From positions 1 to 37,676 of the forward strand of contig CAZWJH010000014.1 in NCBI GenBank assembly GCA_964634755.1: a stretch of DNA of 37,676 bases, written 5' to 3'. The position numbers were made by a program, and so were the translations under genes. The stretch's first letter is position 1; each line of letters starts with the position of its first letter. The DNA is from JALXDT01 sp964634755. GTDB lineage: Bacteria > Acidobacteriota > Aminicenantia > JAMOAD01. Shown here one piece after another: positions 18,301 through 24,353 of the stretch. The notes beneath the pieces were generated by a model. The model was given only the letters and a program-made list of their open reading frames with translations, was not told the DNA's origin and did not search any database.

Positions 18301-18718
18301 TTTTTCCCTCATCCTCTTCTTCTTTTTTTTCTTCTTCTTCTAATTCCAAATTTAGCTTTTCTATTATTGTGCTTTTCAAAGATTCAAGAGAAAAAGGTTT
18401 TTCAAGAAAGGCAGAAGCTTTGTTGGTACTCAAGGCTTTGTTTTTTATTGACCCCCCTTTGTATATACCTGAGACTATAATGATGGGGAGGTCAGAGCCG
18501 AATTTTGTGAAAATTGTTTTTGAAAGCTTTAGACCATCAATTTTTGGAATAACTATTTCTGTAATAACCAAATCAAAAGAATTATCAAGTATTTCCAGTA
18601 CATGGTTTCCGTCTTTGGCAATTACTGTTTCTACATTGTATTTCGTAAAAAAATCTTCCATATTTTTAATAAATTTGGAATCATTATCAACAATTAATAC
18701 TTTTTTTAATTTTTTCAC
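15350..18718 (-). CDS. Receiver - Ser/Thr kinase - transmembrane - TonB-C hybrid protein
   Basis: A 1122-residue multidomain protein. Residues 5-122 form a CheY-like receiver, but the phospho-Asp position is Glu54 (VITEIVIP) and the acidic pair is Asp11/Asn12; Ser83 and Lys107 are kept. An acidic linker with EEIEE repeats follows. Residues 369-645 are a eukaryotic-type Ser/Thr kinase with glycine loop TGGMAE, Lys401, Glu420, HRDVNPNN (505-512), DFG (525-527) and SPE (551-553), so it should be active. A Lys/Glu-rich segment leads to one membrane span (787-806). Then come about 210 residues rich in Gln, Asn, Thr and Lys, and a TonB/AgmX-like C-terminal domain (1023-1122, with MLVGPDGTVEKF and KWRF). 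The N-terminus is cytoplasmic and the TonB-like end periplasmic. It starts at GTG after AGAGG and has its own strong promoter. Each domain is recognisable; the combined function is unknown. Confidence 0.9.
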   Translation of the reverse strand: MKKLKKVLIVDNDSKFIKNMEDFFTKYNVETVIAKDGNHVLEILDNSFDLVITEIVIPKIDGLKLSKTIFTKFGSDLPIIIVSGIYKGGSIKNKALSTNKASAFLEKPFSLESLKSTIIEKLNLELEEEEKKEEEDEGKTQLFEKEEMEKMVGKEISPEERELMSSNDLFGDILKEINEKVEEDINKEREELEKEIEKTQDFNQEEIKEEIEEIEEIEEINEIEEEKIEDKIPEIQEIEPENEANIKKEESQTPQPEKKDVKKEVLYHEKHPHKKSDTLDIDQLITDIITPKEKKKKVIQKEEKKSKRNIETDDIDKLIRKTLVELKKTGYKKPAKTPEKREEQEKLKKELTEKKEEIQKNVDKIEGRYELLSKIATGGMAEIYKAKQKGPVGFEKIVTIKKILPHLAQDDDFITMFIDEARIAASLSHPNIIQIFDLGKMNNEYIIAMEYVSGKDLGAVLKKLRKIKKALPIDIALYIALKISDALDYAHRKKDSKGEPLNIVHRDVNPNNILLSYEGEVKLTDFGISKAKIKLHQTVAGGLKGKLIYMSPEQAMGKEDIDRRSDIFAIGVLLYEMLTLRNPFIATSETAILEKVRKVKYDPPTMWNKSISENILKIITKCLMKSPDDRYQTARELRNEIEKELVKEVNNVAIMKDILSKFMARMFPEEVKKEGFSIEDTTEIIKKKKEFDEIIREKEKKKVEKKREKVIKPAREEKKEIPKAENIEKKLEEGRKEKVKGIEEPSPTKEKPIKEFKEEKNREKVKVKELSKEIESVLMEDKKSSKAFLIIIFLIIILGGAGYYFYSNYVAIKEFPINPASEKKEKMIASQNLPTENNLTNEQTTGAQDLQTNSDNIQTQQNNQQIAQNNQTQKPTQQQLNTISFTKKTTQTNTIQVQNNANAQSKKTKTTSQPLKTIKKPKRTNQNKANQPNQINKKRQNQNIQPIAPQQTQKAQNNQKSQKIANNQQIKTTANNKITQSKTTSPQTRSNTVQNQNKQSQQTTQQKSQNSIVQKLQVQKPPFKAGDIVPLNTLDKPLKILKRRVPSLTYEEARLGNVRLFIQMLVGPDGTVEKFRVIKSIPPIPRMKQKMAKVIDKWRFTKPTRNGIKVRTWKMVSLLIKK

Positions 18719-18763
18719 TCTTTTACCTCTTCAATCTATTTTAATTATTTTTATAGATTTTTT

Positions 18764-18792
18764 ATTTTAATAAAAAAAGTTTTTTTTGTCAA
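18764..18792 (-). promoter_or_regulatory. Sigma-70 promoter for the kinase hybrid gene
   Basis: Minus strand TTGACA (18792-18787), a 17-base spacer of A7 C T7 AT, then TAAAAT (18769-18764). The predicted start lies about 40 bases before the GTG at 18718. The spacer is a rigid A/T tract overlapping the dyad at 18773-18803. Confidence 0.75.
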
Positions 18793-18803
18793 AAAACTTT
18801 TTT
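18773..18803. repeat. A6GT6 / A6CT6 inverted repeat in the divergent promoter region
   Basis: Two 13-base arms (18773-18785 and 18791-18803) are exact reverse complements around a 5-base loop. The dyad overlaps the -35 and spacer of the minus-strand promoter. It looks like an intrinsic terminator core but has only one G-C pair per stem and lies between divergent genes. Confidence 0.6.
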
Positions 18804-18850
18804 AAAAAATGAGAATTAATAAATTTTTACTTAAAAGATTGAAGAAGTAC

Positions 18851-18856
18851 TATAAT
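18851..18856 (+). promoter_or_regulatory. Candidate -10 box for the outer-membrane protein gene
   Basis: A perfect TATAAT, 37 bases before the chosen ATG at 18893. The -35 region is poor (TTTACT at 18826-18831, spacing 19), so an activator may be needed. Confidence 0.4.
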
Positions 18857-18892
18857 TTTGCTATTCTACTACATAATAAAGAGGAGACACTC

Positions 18893-20155
18893 ATGAAAAA
18901 AAGACTGCTCATTTACATAATTATGTTTTTGATATTCCTTTCCTCTCTTTCAATAGCTAAATTTTCAACAGAGGAACTTAGAGAAATAATGAAAAAATCG
19001 GTAAATGTTTTTGTTGATTGCCCTTTTTGTGATATTGATTATATCAAAACAAATGTAAATTTTGTAAATTTTGTAAGAGATAGAAAGGAAGCGGATGTTC
19101 ATATCTTAATAACGAGAATTAGAGCAGGAAATGGAGGAAAGGAGTATACTCTTGATTTTATTGGACAGAGGAAATATGAAAAAATAAACAATAGATTGAA
19201 TTTTTTTACCCAAAAAGATAGCACTGATGATGACATAAGAGAAGAGATGGTGAGAAATCTTAAATTGGGCTTGGTTCTTTATTTATCATCAACTCCTGTA
19301 TCAAAAATACTTGATATTAAGATAGATAACAAGAAAGTGGATAAAATTCCACAGCCAGATGATAAGTGGGATTATTGGGTTTTTAATGTAGGCTTAAGGT
19401 TTTATTCTCAAGGAGAGGCTTTGAGAGGTACCACTTCTGTAAGGTCTAATTTTTCTATAAATAGAGTGACTGAGGAATCAAAGCTAAGAGTAGGGTTATC
19501 CTTAAACAACAGGTATAATTATTATCAGATTGAATCAGAAAAGGTAAGAAATACTGTTATAAATAAAAGCATTCAGAGTGTCTATGTTAGAAGTGTGAAT
19601 GATCACTGGTCTGTGGGAGCGTGGTTTTCTTATGAAAACTCTTCGTACAAGAATTATGTTTACAATATATCCCCTCAGCCTGCAGTTGAATACAATTTTT
19701 TCCCTTACAGTGAATCTACGAGAAGGCAGTTGAGAGTCCTTTATAGAGTGGGACCGAGTATTAACAAATATTTTGAAGAGACTGTTTACGGAAAACTTGC
19801 AGAAACAGTATGGAAACAGGTCGTAAATGTTACTCTTGAGACAAAAGAAACATGGGGAACAACAGAGCTTAGGATTTTTTCTTCAAATTTTTTAGATGAT
19901 TTTTCAAAACACCATCTGGGAGTTAGTGCTGATTTTAATTTTAGAATTATGAAAGGTTTGTCCATTGAATTGGCAGGGCATTATAGCAGAATTCACGATC
20001 AAATAAATTTGCCCAAAGGTGATGCTACTCTTGAAGATATTTTGTTAAGATTAAAAGAAGTTGAATCAAGTTATTATTATAAGCTCTCAATAGGTTTGAA
20101 TTTTACATTTGGCTCTATTTACAGCAATATTGTTAATCCAAGATTTGGGAGTTAG
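18893..20155 (+). CDS. Predicted outer-membrane beta-barrel protein of unknown function
   Basis: A 420-residue exported protein. I start it at the ATG at 18893, which follows AGAGGAG and gives a clean signal peptide (KKRLLIYIIMFLIFLSSLSIA); an in-frame ATG 28 codons upstream has no such context. The mature N-terminal part has the pattern CPFCDIDYIKTNVNFVNFVRD, then DVHILITRI and YTLDFIGQ, a periplasmic-like domain I recall from unnamed outer-membrane proteins of several phyla. From about residue 165 the sequence alternates polar and aromatic residues in about ten amphipathic strands (RVGLSLNNRYNYY, YRVGPSIN, FNFRIMKGLSIELAGHYSR), as in a barrel. It is divergent from the kinase hybrid. Substrate or function unknown. 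Confidence 0.78.
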   Translation: MKKRLLIYIIMFLIFLSSLSIAKFSTEELREIMKKSVNVFVDCPFCDIDYIKTNVNFVNFVRDRKEADVHILITRIRAGNGGKEYTLDFIGQRKYEKINNRLNFFTQKDSTDDDIREEMVRNLKLGLVLYLSSTPVSKILDIKIDNKKVDKIPQPDDKWDYWVFNVGLRFYSQGEALRGTTSVRSNFSINRVTEESKLRVGLSLNNRYNYYQIESEKVRNTVINKSIQSVYVRSVNDHWSVGAWFSYENSSYKNYVYNISPQPAVEYNFFPYSESTRRQLRVLYRVGPSINKYFEETVYGKLAETVWKQVVNVTLETKETWGTTELRIFSSNFLDDFSKHHLGVSADFNFRIMKGLSIELAGHYSRIHDQINLPKGDATLEDILLRLKEVESSYYYKLSIGLNFTFGSIYSNIVNPRFGS

Positions 20156-20169
20156 CTCATAAATTGTAG

Positions 20170-20198
20170 TTGACAAAATAAAACCATCTTTATAAAAT
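20170..20198 (+). promoter_or_regulatory. Sigma-70 promoter for the yjbQ-fabD-tyrS unit
   Basis: TTGACA (20170-20175), 17 bases, TAAAAT (20193-20198), the same boxes and spacing as the kinase-gene promoter. The ATG of the yjbQ-like gene is 22 bases after the -10, with AGGAGG before it. Confidence 0.7.
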
Positions 20199-20220
20199 TA
20201 ATCGAGTTTAGGAGGATAAG

Positions 20221-20634
20221 ATGAAAAGCTATACAACATATCTTTTTTTTTATACTGAAAAAAGAAAAGATATTGTACACATTACGCCTGAGGTTCAGAA
20301 AGCGGTTAGAGAAAGCAGAATAAGAGAAGGATTTGCTTTGGTCTCTGCTATGCATATAACAGCAGGTGTTATAGTAAATGATAATGAGCCTGGCTTACAT
20401 GAAGATATCTTTGAATGGCTTGAGAAACTTGCTCCTTATGGTCCTCCGTATAAGCATCATCTTACAGGGGAGGATAATGGAGATGCACATTTAAAATCAA
20501 TTTTAGTGCATCATGAGGTTATTTTGCCAATAACTTCAGGTGAACTTGACTTAGGTCCGTGGCAAAGGGTTTTTTACCTTGAGTTTGATGGTCAGAGAAG
20601 AAAAAGATTAATAATAAAAATAATAGGGGAGTGA
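20221..20634 (+). CDS. yjbQ: YjbQ family protein (UPF0047)
   Basis: A 137-residue protein of the YjbQ/UPF0047 family, which some annotations call a secondary thiamine-phosphate synthase because the E. coli member can replace ThiE weakly. The conserved metal-site histidine patterns are visible: SAMHITAGVIVND (His46), YKHHLTGEDNGDAHLKS and the following VHHEV, plus LGPWQRVFYLEFDG at the end. The ATG follows TAGGAGGATAAG. It opens a unit with fabD and tyrS, and its TGA lies 3 bases before the fabD ATG. No other thiamine gene is near, so its real role here is open. Confidence 0.93.
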   Translation: MKSYTTYLFFYTEKRKDIVHITPEVQKAVRESRIREGFALVSAMHITAGVIVNDNEPGLHEDIFEWLEKLAPYGPPYKHHLTGEDNGDAHLKSILVHHEVILPITSGELDLGPWQRVFYLEFDGQRRKRLIIKIIGE

Positions 20635-20637
20635 TTG

Positions 20638-21567
20638 ATGAAAACAGCTTTTTTATTTCCGGGTCAAGGTTCCCAAAAAGTTGGAATGGGGAAAGATTTT
20701 TATGAAAACACCACTTTGGCTAAAGAGCTATTTGAAATAGCAGAGGATTCTTTAAAAGTAAAATTAAAAAAAATCTGTTTTGAAGGACCTGAAGAAGAGC
20801 TTCAAAAAACTGAAAATACACAGCCAGCTTTGTTAACGGTTAGCTATATTGCTTTTAAGCTTTTTGAAGGAGATTTACCAGATTATGCTGCGGGACATAG
20901 TTTAGGGGAGTTTTCCGCTTATGCAAGTGCTAATACTTTAGAATTTCCCACTGCTTTAAAAATCGTAAGAAAAAGAGGAGAATTTATGCAGGATGCCGTA
21001 CCTTTGGGAAAGGGGACAATGGCTGCGATAATAGGTGAGGAGATTGAAAAGATAAAAAAAGTGATTGATAAAGTTGATGGAATAGTTGAAGTTGCCAATT
21101 GGAATACTCACGAACAGATAGTTATATCGGGTGAGATTAATGCGGTTAATAAGACTATTGAGTTGTTACAGCCAAAAAAACATGTTATATTAAAAGTTTC
21201 AGCCCCTTTTCACTCTTCATTGATGGTAGAAGCGGAAAGAAAGCTTTCAGAAGTGCTTGATACTACAAATTTTAATGACCCTTCATTCCCAATATTAAGA
21301 AATATTGATTATGAGATAGTAAAAGATAAAAAAATGGCAAGGGAAGGATTAAAAAAGCAGGTGTCCTCAGGTGTTATGTGGTATCCGACAATGAAAAAGT
21401 TAATGGAAGAGCTTGAGGTGGACAATTTTATTGAATTTGGGGAGGGTAGAGTTTTAACTAACATGGCAAGAAAAATAGCAAGACATCTTAATACAGAAAT
21501 AAAAGTTTTCAATATTTCCAGGATGAAATCATTGGAGGAGACGATTAATGAAATTCAAAAAGCCTGA
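20638..21567 (+). CDS. fabD: Malonyl-CoA:ACP transacylase
   Basis: Loads malonyl groups on acyl carrier protein to start and extend fatty acids. The protein of 309 residues begins FLFPGQGSQ, with active-site Ser88 in GHSLG, Arg113 in the KRGEFMQ motif, and catalytic His192 in SAPFHSSLM. FIEFGEGRVL near the end matches the family vE.GPg..L pattern. I take the ATG at 20638, which is placed well after GGGGAG, rather than the in-frame TTG three bases upstream. It is separated from its usual fab neighbours and instead overlaps tyrS by 20 bases. Confidence 0.95.
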   Translation: MKTAFLFPGQGSQKVGMGKDFYENTTLAKELFEIAEDSLKVKLKKICFEGPEEELQKTENTQPALLTVSYIAFKLFEGDLPDYAAGHSLGEFSAYASANTLEFPTALKIVRKRGEFMQDAVPLGKGTMAAIIGEEIEKIKKVIDKVDGIVEVANWNTHEQIVISGEINAVNKTIELLQPKKHVILKVSAPFHSSLMVEAERKLSEVLDTTNFNDPSFPILRNIDYEIVKDKKMAREGLKKQVSSGVMWYPTMKKLMEELEVDNFIEFGEGRVLTNMARKIARHLNTEIKVFNISRMKSLEETINEIQKA

Positions 21568-22765
21568 AGAACAGTTTGAGCTAATAAAAAAAGGAGCTGA
21601 AGAGATAATCCCGGAGGAAGAGCTTTTTAAAAAATTGGAGAGGTCATATAAAGAGGGAATGCCTCTGATTGTTAAAGCTGGTTTTGATCCAACAGCACCT
21701 GACATCCACCTCGGACACACAGTCCTTTTAAGAAAAATGAAACATTTTCAAGATCTCGGACATACGGTGGTTTTTTTGATAGGTGATTTTACTGCTTTAA
21801 TAGGTGATCCTACCGGAAGAAATAAAACAAGGAAACCTCTTACTAAAGAGGAGATCCTGAGAAATACTGAAACATATAAAAAGCAGGTGTTTAAAATTTT
21901 AGATCCGGAGAAAACAGTTGTGGATTTTAACTCAAGATGGCTCGGAAAATTAACACTTGAAGATACTATTTATTTAACTTCAAAGTACACTGTTGCAAGG
22001 ATTTTGGAAAGGGATGATTTTTCGAAAAGGTATAAAAGCGGAATTTCAATATCACTTCACGAACTTTTGTATCCTCTTTGTCAGGCTTATGATTCTGTTG
22101 CATTGAAAGCTGATGTTGAGTTGGGAGGAACAGATCAGAAATTTAATTTGCTTGTTGGGAGAGAAATCCAAAGAGAATATGGGCAGGAACCTCAGGCGAT
22201 TTTGACAATGCCGATTCTTGAAGGCCTTGATGGTGTTAATAAGATGAGCAAATCTTTGGGAAATTACATTGGTATTTACGATTCTCCTTCCGAGATGTTT
22301 GGCAAAGTGATGTCTATCTCTGATGAGCTTATGTATAGATATTATTTGCTTTTAACGGATTTTTCAGAAAAAGAGATAAATGAATGGAAAAGGAGAGCAG
22401 AAAAAGGTGAAATAAATCCAAAGGGTTTAAAAGTACAATTGGGAAAAGCTATAGTTAAAGATTTTTGGAGTGAAGAAGAAGCGGAAAAGACTGCGGAGGA
22501 ATTTGAAAAAGTATTTAGTAAGAAGAATGAAATACCGGAAGATACTCCTGTTTTAATGTTTCAAGAAAATAAGTTAAGATTATTAGACATTTTAAAACGA
22601 TCGGTAGAGGGCGTGTCAAGTTCTGAGCTTAAGAGGTTGATTAAATCCGGCTCTGTTCAGCTTAATGGAGAGAAAGTTATTGATCCCAATAAAGAGATAG
22701 ATTTAGTAAGAGAGCTAATATTAAAAGTTGGTAAAAAGAGATTTTTTAAAATTAAAAAAGCCTAA
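21548..22765 (+). CDS. tyrS: Tyrosyl-tRNA synthetase
   Basis: Class I synthetase charging tRNA-Tyr. The 405-residue protein has the HIGH-type motif HLGH at 54-57 (in FDPTAPDIHLGH), the tyrosine-site region ELGGTDQKFN, KMSKS at 232-236, and a C-terminal S4 RNA-binding domain from about 340 (SSSELKRLIKSGSVQLNGEKV). The sequence resembles the TyrZ-like (TyrRS2) subgroup rather than the E. coli type. The ATG follows GGAGGAG and lies inside the end of fabD. No T-box or terminator is evident around it. Confidence 0.95.
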   Translation: MKFKKPEEQFELIKKGAEEIIPEEELFKKLERSYKEGMPLIVKAGFDPTAPDIHLGHTVLLRKMKHFQDLGHTVVFLIGDFTALIGDPTGRNKTRKPLTKEEILRNTETYKKQVFKILDPEKTVVDFNSRWLGKLTLEDTIYLTSKYTVARILERDDFSKRYKSGISISLHELLYPLCQAYDSVALKADVELGGTDQKFNLLVGREIQREYGQEPQAILTMPILEGLDGVNKMSKSLGNYIGIYDSPSEMFGKVMSISDELMYRYYLLLTDFSEKEINEWKRRAEKGEINPKGLKVQLGKAIVKDFWSEEEAEKTAEEFEKVFSKKNEIPEDTPVLMFQENKLRLLDILKRSVEGVSSSELKRLIKSGSVQLNGEKVIDPNKEIDLVRELILKVGKKRFFKIKKA

Positions 22766-22792
22766 GAAAATTATTTTTTGTTTTTAGTATTT

Positions 22793-23209
22793 CTATTTTT
22801 CTGTCTTGGGAAAAAGACTCTCTCTTGTTCTAATATCCCTCAAGATTCCAGTTTTCACACTTTTTATTATTTGTTTTTTGTTATTCAAAAGGTAAAAGTC
22901 AATAAAATCAATATTTGGGTAATCAAAGATTATCCCGAGATTTTCCTCCTTGCTTTGATTGATAATGGAGAACTTTAGCCAAACCGGATATGGAAGAAAA
23001 CCTAAATTAGTTTTTCCTTTAAGAAGAGTAAAATTAGAAGCTTTTTTTTCTATTAAATCTTTTATATCAATTTTGTTTGTTTTGTCTATTTTGTATTCGT
23101 AGTAATAAGTAAGATTGATGAGAGAGTTCTTTTCCTTTATTAAAAGCTCTTTCGAAAGTAGTGTGAGGGGTGGGAAGAGAATTAAAAGAAAAAGAGAGAT
23201 AAAGAGCAA
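22793..23209 (-). pseudogene. Truncated 7TMR-DISM sensory domain fragment
   Basis: A 138-residue frame with a signal-like hydrophobic start (ISLFLLILFPPLTLL) followed by a sequence like the extracellular 7TMR-DISMED2 domain: YPVWLKFSIIN, FDYPNIDFIDFYLL and then TGILRDIRTRESLFP. In full sensors this domain is followed by seven membrane spans and a kinase, cyclase or phosphatase. Here a stop comes about 25 residues before the domain should end, and 28 bases further lies the end of the convergent tyrS. There is no ATG; a TTG at 23209 or a non-standard start upstream would be needed, and no ribosome site is clear. I read it as the remnant of a deleted sensor gene. A short secreted domain protein is possible. 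Confidence 0.5.
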
Positions 23210-23276
23210 TTTTAGATTAAATCTTTTTTTATTTGAATTGTTGCTACCCCATCTAAAAATCTTAATTCATTTGCTA

Positions 23277-23947
23277 TTAAAAGTCAAATTCTGGATTGTT
23301 GGATATTTTTAATGCCAATGAGTTAAAAGTAAAGAAATTTTTAAGAATTTTTGTTATTTCCTGCAAAAGGTTTTCACCTTCTACTTTGCTAAAATTTTTG
23401 TGGAAAAAAAGAAATATAAGAATATTTTCTGAATTTTCATCTACCGAAGTTCTTAAAGAATCAGAGGAAGGGTTTCCAAAAGCTCCTAAAGTATCTTTTA
23501 AAACTATTTTGTTTTTTAGACTTACTTTTTCCTTCCTTATCCCTTGATAAAAATCATCTTCATTCCCTATTTCTATTTGAATATCTCCTCTGATTTTCTC
23601 CAAATCATATAAACCACACGATATTTGAAATTTTAGAGAAAAAATATTTATCAAATCAACTATAGGGTTGATTTTGGGAAATTCTTCCTTTTTTTTGAAT
23701 CTTCTCCAGAGAGCTTCTGATGATGGCCTGTATTTAGTAGGGTCAATTTTAAAGCTTTTGTAAAGCGCTCTTGTTTTTTTATAATTCGGATGAGAAAACT
23801 CATTTTCCTTTAAATTTTTTAACTCATCTTTTATAACGGATTTTTCTGTATATCTTGGAAATGCAGANNNNNNNNNNTATTTATTCCCTCTACTTTAATA
23901 ATCCCTACTTTTAAATTATCGTGAAGGGAATTTATGATTTTTTTCAT
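23277..23947 (-). CDS. Free-standing B3/B4 domain protein (PheRS editing-like), contains an assembly gap
   Basis: A protein of about 220 residues matching the B3/B4 fold of the phenylalanyl-tRNA synthetase beta subunit (COG3382 type). It begins MKKIINSLHDNLKVGI at the ATG 23947, is interrupted by the 10-N run at 23868-23877 with a frame change, and resumes AFPRYTEKSVIKDELK. Family features follow: KIDPTKYRPSSEALWRRF, then PKINPIVDLINIFSLKF, YDLEKIRGDI, and a late SDSLRT.VDE.SENILIFLF segment. In PheRS this domain hydrolyses mischarged Tyr-tRNA-Phe; the role of free-standing forms is not settled. It overlaps the membrane protein gene upstream by 32 bases. Confidence 0.8.
23868..23877. other. 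Assembly gap (10 N) inside the B3/B4 gene
   Basis: Ten consecutive N. The frame on either side differs by one, so the placeholder length is wrong. Confidence 0.98.
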
Positions 23948-24338
23948 TTTTTATTAAGTATAAAATAAACACAATGAAGATCAGAAATGAAAAAATTTCT
24001 TTTAAGGAAACTATCCTCTTATTAAAGAAATGCAAAGAGAGTGATATGTGGTTTGTGTAGAAAAATATGGCTACAAAGAAATTAATAGTGAGATAAACCA
24101 AAAGTAAGTATAACTCATAAATCCTTGTTTTTTTAAATAAAATAAGAATAGAACTCGATTCAATAATAATTAACAGTATGATAAAAATATAAATAGATTT
24201 TTCAGGATAATTGTTTTTTGTCCCCCATTCCTTTTTTATAGTTGTTTTATTTGAAAATTTTAAAACAGCACTGTTAAAAAATACTGCAATAAGAATAAAA
24301 ATTACCACTATAATTGAAAATTTATGTAGTTTTTCCAC
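23916..24338 (-). CDS. Small membrane protein, possible DUF1648-like
   Basis: A 140-residue protein with four hydrophobic spans (about 8-26, 49-69, 77-95 and 113-131) and a GTG start at 24338. Between spans 1 and 2, KFSNKTTIKKEWGTKNNYP resembles the loop of DUF1648 proteins, where a His/Asn-Gly-Trp pattern follows the first span. That family is often found with regulators or as part of SdpI-like immunity proteins. The match is weak and made by eye. It starts 15 bases after the chemoreceptor stop and overlaps the B3/B4 gene by 32 bases. Function unknown. Confidence 0.6.
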   Translation of the reverse strand: MEKLHKFSIIVVIFILIAVFFNSAVLKFSNKTTIKKEWGTKNNYPEKSIYIFIILLIIIESSSILILFKKTRIYELYLLLVYLTINFFVAIFFYTNHISLSLHFFNKRIVSLKEIFSFLIFIVFILYLIKNEKNHKFPSR

Positions 24339-24353
24339 TTGATTTTGGTTAAT

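Noticed and set aside
18773..18803. Bidirectional intrinsic terminator
   Set aside because: It lies between divergent genes, has a single G-C pair per stem, and overlaps a near-consensus promoter, so termination there makes little sense.
18809..18892. N-terminal extension of the outer-membrane protein from an earlier ATG
   Set aside because: The extension places 28 mostly basic residues before a clean signal peptide, overlaps the likely -10 box, and lacks a ribosome site.
23277..23947. B3/B4 gene split in two frames
   Set aside because: Again the frame change coincides with a 10-N run, and family motifs continue on both sides.
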